64,000 bases of DNA, taken from positions 3,229,001 to 3,293,000 of the forward strand of contig NZ_JAKRKC020000001.1 in the NCBI RefSeq assembly GCF_022664455.2, read 5' to 3'. Position 1 is the stretch's first letter. Every line of letters begins with the position of its first letter. This document shows positions 1 to 8,763 of the stretch, piece by piece. The position numbers were made by a program, and so were the translations under genes. This DNA is from Actinomadura luzonensis. GTDB taxonomy: Bacteria > Actinomycetota > Actinomycetes > Streptosporangiales > Streptosporangiaceae. The notes beneath the pieces are model-generated. The model saw only the letters and a list, made by a program, of their open reading frames with translations, made no database searches and was not told the DNA's origin.

Positions 1-299
1 AGGAGGCGCCGCTGACCTGCCTCAGCTCCGTGCGGATCGGCCAGCTCGACGCCCTGTGGCTCAACGAGATGACCGACAAGATGAACGGCGTCATCGCGGC
101 CGCCGTCGCCCGCGCGCGCCAGCAGGGGGCGGCCATCTCCTTCGTCGACCCGGTGCCGGCCTTCACCGGCCACGCGATCTGCGACGACGACCCGTACGTG
201 CGCGCCGTGGACGTCACCACCGACGGAGCCTCCTACCACCCCAACCCCGAGGGCCAGCGGGCCTACGCCGCGCTGGTGCAGTCCGAGCTGGACGGCTGA
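1..299 (+). CDS. SGNH/GDSL-type hydrolase, C-terminal part (gene begins before the window)
   Basis: The reading frame is already open at base 3 and ends at the TGA at 297-299, so only about the last 98 residues are present. The segment ending in GASYHPNPEGQRAYAALV looks like the C-terminal block of SGNH-fold esterases, where the catalytic Asp-x-x-His sits in a motif of the form D..HPn..G...A. Here the His is in SYHPN. The block GII (Ser) and Asn motifs would lie upstream of the window and cannot be seen. A secreted lipase or esterase role is inferred from the family. The next gene, an alpha/beta-hydrolase-fold esterase, starts 22 bp downstream on the same strand, so the two may be co-transcribed secreted hydrolases. 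Subfamily and substrate are unknown. Confidence 0.6.
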   Translation, partial: EAPLTCLSSVRIGQLDALWLNEMTDKMNGVIAAAVARARQQGAAISFVDPVPAFTGHAICDDDPYVRAVDVTTDGASYHPNPEGQRAYAALVQSELDG

Positions 300-320
300 A
301 CCGGAAGGCGAGTACGAACC

Positions 321-1280
321 ATGCCGAACCTCTTCGCGCGCCCGCTGGCGGCGCTCGCCCTGCTGCTGACCCTCGCCCAGCCGGCCTGGCCCGCCACGGC
401 CGCCACGGCGCCCGGCGTCGTCGAGACGGTGGTGAAGGAGGGGCGCGTCCTCGATCTCACCATCACCTCGCCGCTGATCAACGTCCCCGGCAGGGTGCGG
501 CTGCTGCTGCCGCCCGGCTACAGCAAGGACGCGGCCGGCCGGTGGCCGGTGCTCTGGCTGCTGCACGGCGGCGGCGGCTCGTACACGGACTGGGACGTGA
601 AGGGCGCGGTGGACGCGATCGTGGGCGACCGCCAGGTCCTGGTGGTGATGCCCGACAGCGGCCCCTGCTCGGGCTACGTGGACTGGAAGGACCCGTCCCT
701 CCCGCCGCGCAAGTGGGAGTCCTTCCACATGGGCGAGCTGTACGACCTGCTGCGGAACGAGTACCGCGCCGGCGACCAGCAGGCCATCGCGGGCCTCTCC
801 ATGGGGGGCGGCGGCGCCGTCGGGTACGCCGAGCACTATCCCGGCAGGTTCCGGGCGGCCGCCTCCTTCAGCGGCGCGCTCGACCTCGACTATCCCGGCG
901 GTCCCGGCCTGCCCGCGATGGTCGCGATCCAGAGCGGGGCGACGGCGTGCGGCGTCACCGTCGAGCAGATCTACGGCCCCGTCGGCGGCGCGTACTGGAA
1001 CCGGTACAACCCCGCGCGCAACGCCGAGGCGCTGCGCGGGACCCGGCTCTACATCGCCACCGGTGACGGCCAGGCGGGCACGGACGCGTCAGGGGCGGGC
1101 AATCCCGTGCTGGTGGACGTGGTCGAGCAGTCGGTGTACGGGATGGCCGCGCGGTTCACCGACCAGCTGGGCGAGCTGGACATCCCCGCCCGGGTGCACT
1201 TCAAGCCGTTCCACCGGCACGACTGGGTCAACTGGCAGGGCGAGCTGCGGCGCTCGCTGGACTTCCTGCTCCGCCCCTGA
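321..1280 (+). CDS. Secreted alpha/beta-hydrolase esterase (esterase D / antigen 85-like family)
   Basis: This 319-residue protein starts with a typical Sec signal (residues 1-26, Leu/Ala-rich core, Ala-rich end). It then shows the esterase-family fold: the oxyanion-loop motif LWLLHGGGG near residue 80, a nucleophile elbow GLSMGG near residue 159 (Ser nucleophile) and a late His in FHRHDW near residue 298. This order matches the PF00756 esterase family, which includes S-formylglutathione hydrolase, feruloyl esterases and mycobacterial Ag85. The length is normal. It is expected to be exported and to hydrolyse, or transfer acyl groups from, an ester substrate that cannot be read from the sequence. 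It lies 22 bp behind the SGNH hydrolase. The ABC permease on the opposite strand ends 92 bp downstream, so the two units converge. Confidence 0.8.
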   Translation: MPNLFARPLAALALLLTLAQPAWPATAATAPGVVETVVKEGRVLDLTITSPLINVPGRVRLLLPPGYSKDAAGRWPVLWLLHGGGGSYTDWDVKGAVDAIVGDRQVLVVMPDSGPCSGYVDWKDPSLPPRKWESFHMGELYDLLRNEYRAGDQQAIAGLSMGGGGAVGYAEHYPGRFRAAASFSGALDLDYPGGPGLPAMVAIQSGATACGVTVEQIYGPVGGAYWNRYNPARNAEALRGTRLYIATGDGQAGTDASGAGNPVLVDVVEQSVYGMAARFTDQLGELDIPARVHFKPFHRHDWVNWQGELRRSLDFLLRP

Positions 1281-1372
1281 CGGCCCCGGTGGTCAGGGCG
1301 ACCATCCGGTTCGCGCGCAGGGCGGGCAGCTTGGGGCGTTCTTCGGCGTGCACATGACGATCTCCGTGCCGT

Positions 1373-2095
1373 TCAGCCGGCGCCGGCGAGGAGGCGTTCG
1401 CGGCCGACGGCGGCCGCGGCCGTCCGCCAGCCGAGGACGCAGAAGAGCAGCAGGGCCGCTGCGGCGACGAGGGCCGTCGGCGGGGTGGCCGGGATGACGC
1501 GGTAGGCGACCAGCGTCGTCACCGCGACGCCCGGCAGGCTCAGCAGCACGGCGACCTGCCCGGCGACCCGGGGATCGCGGGCGCGGGCCGAGACGGTGAT
1601 GCCGATCCAGATGGACGAGAGCGCCAGCGGCGGGGTGAACAGGAGCTGGGCGAGCAGCCCAGGGCCGCTGACGAACGCCGCCGCCACCGCCGGGTGCGCG
1701 AACAGCTCGGTGGCGGCCAGGAAGAGCGCGAAGACGCCGTAGGCGACGCCGAGCGACGGGACGAGCGCCGCCAGGGCCTTGCCCAGCAGCAGCTCGGCGC
1801 GGCTGATCGGGGTGGTGAGCACGGGTTCGAGCGTGCCCTGCAGCCGCTCCCCCACGACCGCGTACGCGGCCGGCGCGGCGGGCACCAGCACCGGGATGCC
1901 CAGCATGTAGAGCAGGGCGGGCTGGTGCCCCAGCGCGGTCGCGGCCGAGGGCGGCAGCGTGAAGACCTGGACGAGCGGCGGGATGACGAACATCACCGGA
2001 AGCACCGCCATCGCCAGCACGAGCGTGGAGTTGCGCCGGTAGTCGTGCAGCTCCTTGCGGATGATGGCGCGCACCCGCCGCCTGCTGACGGTCAT
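1373..2095 (-). CDS. ABC-2 type transporter permease
   Basis: This 240-residue membrane protein starts with a basic cytoplasmic segment (RRRVRAIIRKELHDYRRN) and has about six hydrophobic spans. The central stretch ERLQGTLEPVLTTPISRAELLLGKAL is the signature of ABC-2 permeases (VGERE.GTLE.LL..P....ll.GK). The start ATG at 2095 overlaps the TGA of the upstream ATPase gene (ATGA), so the two genes were a translationally coupled exporter operon. Because that ATPase gene is split by an integrated element, the permease now lacks its own intact upstream partner and native promoter. Whether it still works with another ATPase cannot be told. The substrate is unknown; drug, antibiotic or polysaccharide export is typical of the family. 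Confidence 0.8.
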   Translation of the reverse strand: MTVSRRRVRAIIRKELHDYRRNSTLVLAMAVLPVMFVIPPLVQVFTLPPSAATALGHQPALLYMLGIPVLVPAAPAAYAVVGERLQGTLEPVLTTPISRAELLLGKALAALVPSLGVAYGVFALFLAATELFAHPAVAAAFVSGPGLLAQLLFTPPLALSSIWIGITVSARARDPRVAGQVAVLLSLPGVAVTTLVAYRVIPATPPTALVAAAALLLFCVLGWRTAAAAVGRERLLAGAG

Positions 2096-2919
2096 GCCGG
2101 TCCGCCTGCGTCCTGGTGCTCCCCGGTGGCGAGGAGTTCGAGGTAGACGTCCTCCAGGGAGTGCCGCGACTCGCCGATGGACAGCACGTCGGCGCCGGCC
2201 GCGACCAGCGCCCGGGTGACGGCGGGCGCGGCCGCCGACGGGTCGGACACCGTCAGGACGTAGCCGGCCGGGCCGTCCTCGCGCCAGCCGCGCACGCCGG
2301 GCAGGCCGGCGAACAGCCGGCCCGGGTCGTCGAGCGGGGCGGCGGCGCGCACCGCGAGCGTCCGGCCGAACAGGCGTTCCCGCAGCTCGGCGGGCTTGCC
2401 GACCATGCGCAGGGTGGTGTTCAGCATGGCGACCCGGTCGCACAGCCGCTCGGCCTCCTGGAGGCGGTGCGTGGTGAGGAAGACGGTGACGCCCTGCCCG
2501 CGCAGCCCGCCGATCAGCTCGTGGACCTCGCGGGCGGCGGCCGGGTCGAGGCCGGAGGTGGGCTCGTCGAGGAAGAGCACCTGCGGGTCGGCCAGCAGCC
2601 CCCTGGCCAGCGCGACCCGCTGGCGCAGGCCCTTGGACAGGGCGCCGCAGACGTCCTGGGCCCGGCCGGCCAGGTCCACCGCGCGCAGGGCGCGGTCGAT
2701 GCGGGCGGCCGGGGCGGGCACCTCGTACAGGTCGGCGAAGCAGCGCAGGTTCTCCAGCACGCTCAGCCGCAGCCACAGGCCGGGTGACTCCGGGACGATC
2801 GCGATGCGGCGGCGGATGCGCGCCCCGTTCGCCGGGGTGAGCGGGAGCCCGGCGACCGTCGCCCAGCCCGAGGTGGGGGCGAGCAGGGTGCCGAGCGTCC
2901 GCACGGTGGTCGTCTTGCC
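2092..2919 (-). pseudogene. ABC transporter ATPase, 5' end removed by element integration
   Basis: Read leftwards, homology starts inside the Walker A motif: only GKTTT remains of GPNGxGKTT. It continues through Q-loop region IAIVPESPGL, the signature ALSKGLRQRVALARGL (LSKGLRQR instead of the usual LSGGxxQR), Walker B VLFLDEPTSGLDP and the H-loop TTHRL. The C-terminal extension fits DrrA-type drug-export ATPases. About 35-45 N-terminal residues are missing. The open frame continues antisense through the adjacent recombinase gene, but that stretch (LVVGKTTT and beyond) has no ABC similarity. The join at about 2914-2919 therefore marks the attachment site of the element. I could not find the missing 5' half elsewhere in the window. 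The permease follows with an ATGA overlap. Confidence 0.8.
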
Positions 2920-2967
2920 GACGACTAGATTAGGACCCCTAAGGCCGTTACTAAGAGGAGTCGAGCG
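2905..2967. other. Probable attL junction of the integrated element
   Basis: ABC-ATPase similarity stops at CTTGCC (2914-2919). The next bases belong to the element and lead into the recombinase gene 48 bp away, as is usual for serine-recombinase attP sites, which sit next to int. A short inverted repeat TTAGG-acc-CCTAA lies at 2930-2942 and could be part of the recombinase half-site. The recombinase Shine-Dalgarno (AGAGGAGT) lies just before its ATG. The exact crossover dinucleotide cannot be set because the matching attR was not found. Confidence 0.55.
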
Positions 2968-4548
2968 ATGACGGAAACGCGGAATCCGCTGGTCGGCGGC
3001 GGTGTCAAGATCTGGCCTCTCAACGACAACGAGACCCCGCCCGCGATCGTCCCTCCGTGCGTTGCGGGTGTCTATCTGCGCATCTCCGACGACGAAGAAG
3101 GACTGGAGTTGGGAGTCAAGCGCCAAGACGCCGACGTGGTGAAGAAGGCCATCGAAGCGGGCGCGACAGAGGTGCGCCGCTACTGCGACAACGACATAGG
3201 CGCGTCCACCCGCTCCAAGAAGACACGTCCGGACTACGACCGCATCATGGCTGACGCCAACAGCGGCGAACTGCACATGATCGCGTATTACACGAACTCC
3301 CGGCTCACGCGCAGGCCCGCCGAGTACGAAGGCATCATCAAGACAGTCGAGGCCACCTCTGTCCGCTTGGTGTCGGTGAAGTCCGGGCATATCGACCTGA
3401 CCACAGCGGATGGGCGGATGCTGGGTCGTATCTTGGCAGCAGCCGATGCAGCCGAGGCCGAGCGCATCGGGGAACGTGTGACGCGCAAGCACGAGGAGCG
3501 TCGAGAGCACGGTCTGCCGCACGGGGGCGGACCGGTTCTGGGATATCTGCCGCCCGACCCGGCCCAGGGCATCGGGTACATGACCCATCTCGACTCGCGG
3601 GCGGTCAAGTACCTCAACGACGGGGCCGACATGGCCCTGAATGAGGCAGGCTGGACCGCGATCATGGATTATTGGAATGCTGGCGGATTCCACCGGCTCA
3701 ACGGCACTCCATGGCTGACGCGGGACGAGGTCAAGGCCACCTTGCTCGCGCCCAAGCGGGCCGGATTGGTCGTACATCAAGACAAGATCATCGCCACGGG
3801 CACCTGGCCCGCCGTCATCCCTGCGGACAAGTGGGAGAAGCTGGCCACCAAGTACCCGATGACCGAGAGAACGAACGGAGACAAGACCCGCCGCAGCAAG
3901 CGCCGCCGCTCCAACCCTGCCCTTGCCAAGCCCGGCCAGGGCGTACGCAGGCACCAGAACAGCGGGTTGATCATCTGCGGGCGGTGCGCGGCCAAGATGC
4001 GCGTCAAGAAGCCCGGAGGCACCCGCCAAGACATGTGGGTGTGCGCCAAGGGCACCGGAGGATGCGGCGGGATGGGCCGCAACAAGAAGTGGGTAGACGG
4101 CCTGATCGAGGCATACGTTGTCCAGCGCATCGAAGAGGAGTACGCCACCACCGCCACCGAAGCGGTGAACGCCATCGAGGTCGAGCGGCTGAAGAAGGAG
4201 ATCAGCGACCGGGAAACGCTCATCGAAGACGCGCTCAGAACGGCGAAGGACCCCAGTATCCCCGGCTACACATTCGCCGACGCCGGACGATCCATGCGCG
4301 AGCTACGACTAGAGATCGACGGCTTCAAGCGCCAGCTCGGCGAGGAGATCTCGAAAGAGAGGGTGATCACCACCAGCAAGGACGAGCTGATCGCGACGTG
4401 GCTGGACGACGCCCCCACCACCGTCGAGGCCCGCGCGGCAATCGGCCGCCGCTACATCGAGCACGTGATGATCCACTCCCTGCCGTACGCGGGCCGATGG
4501 AGCCCGGCCAACTACCCCGCCGATTCCATCACCATCATTGGCAAGTAG
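2968..4548 (+). CDS. Large serine recombinase (integrase of the element)
   Basis: This 526-residue protein has the layout of large serine integrases. The N-terminal resolvase domain contains the catalytic motif Y-L-R-I-S (Ser40), with the R-x-x-R-x motif in TNSRLTRRPAEYE. A recombinase domain follows (RKHEERREHGLPHGGGPVLGY). A zinc ribbon (CGRC near 335 and further Cys in CAKGTGGCGG) precedes a coiled-coil segment at about 400-465. It should catalyse site-specific integration and, with a directionality factor, excision of the element between attP and a chromosomal site, here inside an ABC ATPase gene. It reads away from the junction and starts at ATG 2968 with a good Shine-Dalgarno. No directionality factor was recognised next to it. 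Confidence 0.93.
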   Translation: MTETRNPLVGGGVKIWPLNDNETPPAIVPPCVAGVYLRISDDEEGLELGVKRQDADVVKKAIEAGATEVRRYCDNDIGASTRSKKTRPDYDRIMADANSGELHMIAYYTNSRLTRRPAEYEGIIKTVEATSVRLVSVKSGHIDLTTADGRMLGRILAAADAAEAERIGERVTRKHEERREHGLPHGGGPVLGYLPPDPAQGIGYMTHLDSRAVKYLNDGADMALNEAGWTAIMDYWNAGGFHRLNGTPWLTRDEVKATLLAPKRAGLVVHQDKIIATGTWPAVIPADKWEKLATKYPMTERTNGDKTRRSKRRRSNPALAKPGQGVRRHQNSGLIICGRCAAKMRVKKPGGTRQDMWVCAKGTGGCGGMGRNKKWVDGLIEAYVVQRIEEEYATTATEAVNAIEVERLKKEISDRETLIEDALRTAKDPSIPGYTFADAGRSMRELRLEIDGFKRQLGEEISKERVITTSKDELIATWLDDAPTTVEARAAIGRRYIEHVMIHSLPYAGRWSPANYPADSITIIGK

Positions 4549-4618
4549 CAGCCGCAGCAGCACCCAGCAACCCGTCTGAGCCCCGGACCCACTTGCAGAT
4601 CCGGGGCTCAAAACCTGC

Positions 4619-5068
4619 TCAGGACGCTGAACGTCCCGCCTTACGGAGGTGCAGCACCAGCCCCGTCAGAGCCCGGTTACGCTCCTCCCGATCAGCATCC
4701 GATGCGGCCTGCGCGTCCCGAATTGCCTGATCACGCACCGCAGCCAGCAGCGCAGGAGACACCCCCGCAGAGCCGTCCCGGGCGCGCTGGTCACCCAGCC
4801 GCGAGCCCGCCGAACCGCGACCGCCCCCCTGACCATGATCACCAGATGGGGTGCCCTGCCGCCCCCTGTCGCGGCCCCTCCCACCCGCCCCCGGCTCCGT
4901 CGTGGCTGACCGCCGACCGCTAGCAACCCTCCCGCCAGCAACACCAGAAGTGGAGCCTTCGGCACTGCTTCCCTTCTTCTTGCGCCCCCGCCCTGTCGCC
5001 ACCTCCGCCGACCCGCAGGCCGAGCCGTTCTCGTCCGGATCGAACAGCGACAGTTGCACTTGCGTCAT
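4619..5068 (-). CDS. Hypothetical AICE protein, low-complexity centre
   Basis: This 149-residue product starts MTQVQLSLFDPDENG. It has a long Gly/Arg/Ser-rich, presumably disordered centre (about 25-100) and a more ordered charged C-terminal segment (SPALLAAVRDQAIRDAQAASDADREERNRALTG) that looks helical. I do not recognise a family. Overlapping frames on the plus strand are equally open because of the high GC, so the gene call rests on position, on the sensible start and on the ordered C-terminus. It lies downstream of rep on the same strand, separated by hairpin repeat copy 1, and converges with the recombinase gene. A role in element maintenance is only a guess. Confidence 0.45.
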   Translation of the reverse strand: MTQVQLSLFDPDENGSACGSAEVATGRGRKKKGSSAEGSTSGVAGGRVASGRRSATTEPGAGGRGRDRGRQGTPSGDHGQGGGRGSAGSRLGDQRARDGSAGVSPALLAAVRDQAIRDAQAASDADREERNRALTGLVLHLRKAGRSAS

Positions 5069-5147
5069 CGCCCCACCCCATCCCCGTCCAGAACCCGCAC
5101 GACCTCTGTACTCTGCACCCCGCTGACGAGACCCAAATCGTCGGTGC

Positions 5148-5215
5148 GGTGACGCCGGCCGAACTCGCTCACGCTCGCCCTACGGGTGGCCTGCGGCCAT
5201 TCCGCCGGCCTCACC
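5148..5215. repeat. 68-bp hairpin repeat, copy 1
   Basis: First of three 68-bp copies. The ends form an inverted repeat (GGTGA-c-GCCGGC with GCCGGC-c-TCACC), enclosing two small internal hairpins, CCC-TAC-GGG and GGCC-TGC-GGCC. Relative to copies 2 and 3 (GGCGA...TCGCC), both arms changed together to GGTGA...TCACC, a compensatory pair. The copy overlaps the 3' end of rep and supplies its last codons. It could act as a terminator between rep and the leftward gene. Confidence 0.8.
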
Positions 5216-6739
5216 CAAACCGGAACCGTCTGAGCTGCCTCCGTTCTCCGCCCTGGCCTGCTCCAGAGCCCGCCGCCACCGCTGACGCTCCGCGACCAGT
5301 TCCAGCAGCCGCACCGTCAACGACGGCACATCCGGATCGGTGGTCGCCGCCATCTGCCAGACGAACCGAGCCCGGTCCGCGACCTCATCCGGCACCCCCA
5401 GAGCCTCCAGCACGAAGGCCCGCCGCTCTCGCTGATGCTCGCCCAGCGTCTTGCCCGACCACTTACGCGAGACCAGCACCCGCCGCCCGCCATAACCCAG
5501 GCAGCTCACCCCGTGCGCCTTGAACCGGCACCGGCCCGGCATCAACCCCGCCTTGGCGCCCTTCGGCTGAACCCCGTACCGCAGCCAGTTCGCACACGCC
5601 GCCGAACACGGCTCATACCGCAGCGCCTCCAGCAGCCGCCCCGCATGCCGCCGCCGCGCCGAACTGCCGTCCCCGCCAGCATCCAGCGCCCCGCCGCTGA
5701 CCGCCTTCACCAGATACTTCGCCAGGTAGCGCACACACCGGTTCGCGTCGTCGGTTCCCGAGATCACGCCCTGCATGTCGATCTGATCGCCGAACCGCGC
5801 CACATGCAGCGGCCCCGCCCCCTCATCCGCCGCGAGCCGGTCAAGCGCCTCATCCCACGTCGGCAGAACCTCCCCCGTGACCGGCTCGACATAACCCACC
5901 CCCTCCGCCCAGACAGGCAGACGGTCCCCCTCCAGCAGCGGCCCATCAGTCGCGGGCCACCACACCTGGTGGTACGTCGCCGCCACCACCTGACGCACCT
6001 CCCGACGCGCCAGCGTGCCCCGGATCGCCATGTGCAGATGCGGCGCAAGCCGCTTCTGGAACTCCACCGCCGCGAAATACTGCACGTCATAGCCCGCCAC
6101 CCGGCGAACGTTCTGCACGAACCGATCCACCAGCTTGGAGAAGTGCAGCGCATCCCGCGCCGCCCGCCGATAGTCGTAGCCGTCCGCATCCACCGGCACG
6201 CCATTGCGCACCTTGCCATAGGAGGGCAGCGTCACCGTGACGAACATCGACGGCTGATACACCTTCCCCTCCCTCCCGGTGAACGTCCGCCCCAGAGTGC
6301 TCCCGCTTCCGTCTCGCTTGGGCAGCTCCGGCGCGTCCTGCCGCCGCCGCGTGGACCGCACCCGCCGACTCCCGGCCCCCTCCCGGGCCTCGCCCTCTCC
6401 CGCGGTCTCGATTTTGAAAGAGCCGGCCGACTCCTCAACCCCTGCCCGGCCACCGGCCGGACCGATGAGCGGTTCCGCCTCCAGATGCCAGCCCTCACGG
6501 CACTGAGCCATCCGGGCGAGCCGAGTGCGCCGGGCGCACGGCGGGCACTTGTCCTCCAGTCGCGCCCCGCACGCCACGTTCACCAACCGCCGCTGACCGC
6601 TCTGCTGATCCTGCACCCACATCGCCAGTGGCCGGACGCACACCCCGGCCTGCTCCGCCAGCACCTTGGCAACCTGAGGGGAAAGGAGCCGCGCACCCTC
6701 CCGAGCACGCGGCGTCCCCCCGACGGGAGCATCCGTCAA
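5180..6739 (-). CDS. Replication initiator protein (RepSA-like, HUH-type)
   Basis: This 519-residue protein resembles the replication initiators of actinomycete integrative elements and pSAM2-type plasmids. Visible motifs are an N-terminal Cys cluster (CGARLEDKCPPCARRTRLAR, about 57-76), a beta-strand block MFVTVTLPSYG, and an HUH-like motif PHLHMAIRG with His234 and His236. Tyr/Trp-rich segments follow (AATYHQVWWP). It should nick the element origin and start rolling-circle replication of the excised circle. The TTG start (6739) overlaps the stop of the small upstream gene as TTGA, so translation is coupled to the FtsK-like and zinc-ribbon genes. Its last about 12 codons lie inside hairpin repeat copy 1, so the original C-terminus may have been replaced when the repeat arrived. 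Confidence 0.85.
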   Translation of the reverse strand: MTDAPVGGTPRAREGARLLSPQVAKVLAEQAGVCVRPLAMWVQDQQSGQRRLVNVACGARLEDKCPPCARRTRLARMAQCREGWHLEAEPLIGPAGGRAGVEESAGSFKIETAGEGEAREGAGSRRVRSTRRRQDAPELPKRDGSGSTLGRTFTGREGKVYQPSMFVTVTLPSYGKVRNGVPVDADGYDYRRAARDALHFSKLVDRFVQNVRRVAGYDVQYFAAVEFQKRLAPHLHMAIRGTLARREVRQVVAATYHQVWWPATDGPLLEGDRLPVWAEGVGYVEPVTGEVLPTWDEALDRLAADEGAGPLHVARFGDQIDMQGVISGTDDANRCVRYLAKYLVKAVSGGALDAGGDGSSARRRHAGRLLEALRYEPCSAACANWLRYGVQPKGAKAGLMPGRCRFKAHGVSCLGYGGRRVLVSRKWSGKTLGEHQRERRAFVLEALGVPDEVADRARFVWQMAATTDPDVPSLTVRLLELVAERQRWRRALEQARAENGGSSDGSGLGEAGGMAAGHP

Positions 6740-6975
6740 GCGGCCCCCTCACCGCTGTACGCGCTACCGAACCCCTCCGTCTCGGCGTACGGCTCCCCAC
6801 CGTCGTCCTCGCCGAAGTCCTCCCCGAACTCCTCGCCCGGCTCGTTCTCCGTCATCAGCGAGCAGGCCCGCACCCCACAGGCACGGCACTCCACGAGCGC
6901 CCGCACCACGTCCCAGACCAGCCGACCGACCTCGCCGCACTGCGCGCAGCGCAGCCCGTACAGGATCTCCTTCAC
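6736..6975 (-). CDS. Small zinc-ribbon-like protein of the transfer/replication operon
   Basis: This 79-residue protein has an N-terminal two-CxxC arrangement: CAQCGEVGRLVWD, then ECRACGVRAC about 15 residues later, as in a treble-clef or rubredoxin-like zinc knuckle. A very acidic tail follows (EEFGEDFGEDDGGEPYAETEG). The GTG start at 6975 overlaps the stop of the FtsK-like gene (GTGA), and its own stop overlaps the TTG start of rep. It is therefore translated between translocase and Rep. I do not know the family. A zinc knuckle plus an acidic tail suits a nucleic-acid or Rep-binding accessory factor, which is inference. Confidence 0.65.
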   Translation of the reverse strand: MKEILYGLRCAQCGEVGRLVWDVVRALVECRACGVRACSLMTENEPGEEFGEDFGEDDGGEPYAETEGFGSAYSGEGAA

Positions 6976-8405
6976 GCAACCTCCCCAGCCGCCGTGTACT
7001 GCATGACCATGCGCTTGATCTCGTCGTTGCTCGTGTAGCCAGCCCGGACCCGGATCGGCTCGGGCGAGTTCTCCAACCGGACGTAGGCCACGCCCGCCCC
7101 CACGCTCGGGTCGTCCGGATCGAAGGGAATCTGATCGCACAGCGCGCCCCGGTCCCGCGCGCCGTCGCCGAGCACCATGTCCACCTGCTCCGCCTCATCC
7201 AGCCGCAGCGCGATCCGGTCGGGGAACAGGTTGCGGATGCTCATCACGTCCTTGCGCGGGTCTTGCAGCGCCGCCATGACCGCCACCCCGACCGCCCGCC
7301 CCTGCGTGGTCAGCGTCGAAAGCGCCGCCATGACCCGCACCTTCAGGCCCTTGTCCGGCTGGTAGGCGGTCAGGAACGCCACCTCATCGACGATGACGAG
7401 GATGAACGGGTCCTGCGTCGTGGGGTCGTGGTCGCGTCGCACGCCCCCGTACCGGCTCGCCCGCTCGTGCATCACCTCCACCGCCTTCTCCAGCAGGACC
7501 GCGCACTCCTCGGCCGTGGCCGCGTACCGCTGGAACAGCGCCCGCCCGTAGGCCAGCTCCATCCGCTTGGGGTCCAGGCCCCACAGCTCCGCGAGCCCCG
7601 CCTGTGTCGCGGGCAGCAGCCCCCGCACCGCCGCCCACAGATAAGAGCCCTTGCCCGACCCCGTAGCCCCGGCGATCAGGAGATGCGTGCCATGCACCCG
7701 CATCCGAAACAGCCGCCCGTCCTCGGTCAGGCCCGCGAACACCGCATGCACATGCGGCCGGTCCGGGATGGGTTGCGGCGGCAGCACCTTGGCCAAGGCG
7801 TCCTTGCGCGGGAAGGTCAGCAGCAGCCGCCCCGGCTTGAGCACCTTGACCCGGCAGCGGTCCGCGCCGAACCCGTGCGCCAGCCCCGCCGTCGAGACGG
7901 CCCACTCATCCGGGTCCTGCCCCGACAGCATCCGGACCGTGACCCGGTCGGCGTATCGGTCACAGGTGACCTTGACCAGATCGGGCAGGTAGCTGCGCCC
8001 GCCCAGCGATCGGCCGAGCCCGGCCACCGCCATGATCCCGGCCCACTTGCGCCGGTAGACCCACATCCACCGGCACCAGGTCAGCGCGGGCAGCGCCACG
8101 CACGCCTCAAACGAGGAGCGCGACAGCGCGAACCAGCTCGCCAGCGCGGCGATTTCGAGACCGGCGACGGACACCCAGACCCGCCAGCCGAAGAAGTACA
8201 CCAGCGCACCCGCCGCAGCCAGCAGGGTACACGCGACCGGATGCCGCCACACCGTCTTGACCAGCGCGGCCACCATCCGCGACAGGTGGACGGCCAGGAA
8301 GACGATGCCCGGAGTCCGGACGACGACCGGCCGGTAATGGATCGAGGTGTCCGGCCGGGTGGAGACGACGTTCTGAACCTCGTCCCCGGGAAGTTTGCGC
8401 AGCAC
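6972..8405 (-). CDS. FtsK/SpoIIIE-type DNA translocase (TraB-like transfer protein)
   Basis: This 477-residue protein has two hydrophobic segments near residues 31-95, including one in CTLLAAAGALVYFFGWRVWVSVAGLEIAALASWFAL. A cytosolic P-loop ATPase domain follows: Walker A GATGSGKGS with Lys252, Walker B FILVIVDEVAFL near 345 and a RecA-like motif AVMAALQDPRKD near 380. Among actinomycete integrative elements, such membrane-anchored FtsK-like proteins transfer double-stranded DNA between hyphae. It has no obvious C-terminal winged-helix gamma domain, so DNA recognition may differ from classical TraB. The GTG start at 8405 is used; the stop overlaps the zinc-ribbon gene. It heads the leftward transfer/replication operon. 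Confidence 0.85.
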   Translation of the reverse strand: MLRKLPGDEVQNVVSTRPDTSIHYRPVVVRTPGIVFLAVHLSRMVAALVKTVWRHPVACTLLAAAGALVYFFGWRVWVSVAGLEIAALASWFALSRSSFEACVALPALTWCRWMWVYRRKWAGIMAVAGLGRSLGGRSYLPDLVKVTCDRYADRVTVRMLSGQDPDEWAVSTAGLAHGFGADRCRVKVLKPGRLLLTFPRKDALAKVLPPQPIPDRPHVHAVFAGLTEDGRLFRMRVHGTHLLIAGATGSGKGSYLWAAVRGLLPATQAGLAELWGLDPKRMELAYGRALFQRYAATAEECAVLLEKAVEVMHERASRYGGVRRDHDPTTQDPFILVIVDEVAFLTAYQPDKGLKVRVMAALSTLTTQGRAVGVAVMAALQDPRKDVMSIRNLFPDRIALRLDEAEQVDMVLGDGARDRGALCDQIPFDPDDPSVGAGVAYVRLENSPEPIRVRAGYTSNDEIKRMVMQYTAAGEVA

Positions 8406-8571
8406 AAAGACGCCTTTCGCCTTGAGCGTGACGAATCAGAGGAGAAGAGCCCACGGAGCGCCCTGGCAGCCCACTCACGCAGGGCAGAGCTACCAAGGCA
8501 CACCGCAGGAGAAGCGACGACGACTGAGAGACCACCGAAGCCGAATCAGCTCCAGCGGCATCGACAGTGCG

Positions 8572-8763
8572 CTACGTCGAGAAGAGCCCCGCGACAGCGA
8601 CGCAGCCCCGCCGCATCGGTTTCGCGCACGCCGTCAGCGACGACGGCCGGAACTCCTCACACAGGGCGACGGAACATGCCGTCGCAGCATCCATCGGCAG
8701 CAGCTCGGCCACTACCGGCATCCCCCTGACCCGCCGCACCGGCGAGCCCTCCCGGGGCGTCAC
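8572..8763 (-). CDS. Small hypothetical protein, translationally coupled
   Basis: This 63-residue product starts at GTG 8763, overlapping the TGA of the preceding gene (GTGA), the same coupling used throughout this operon. The sequence MTPREGSPVRRVRGMPVV is followed by a Cys/Ala-rich centre. It has no recognisable domain. The call rests on the overlap, strand agreement and position between the SCO3933-like gene and the FtsK-like gene. The 166 bp between its end and the translocase start contain no other supported gene and may hold that gene's promoter. Confidence 0.45.
   Translation of the reverse strand: MTPREGSPVRRVRGMPVVAELLPMDAATACSVALCEEFRPSSLTACAKPMRRGCVAVAGLFST

Noticed and set aside
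2092..4029. One 645-codon minus-strand frame joining the ABC ATPase to antisense recombinase sequence
   Set aside because: Only the part below 2919 resembles an ATPase; the rest lies antisense to a clear serine recombinase. Treated as a truncated gene.
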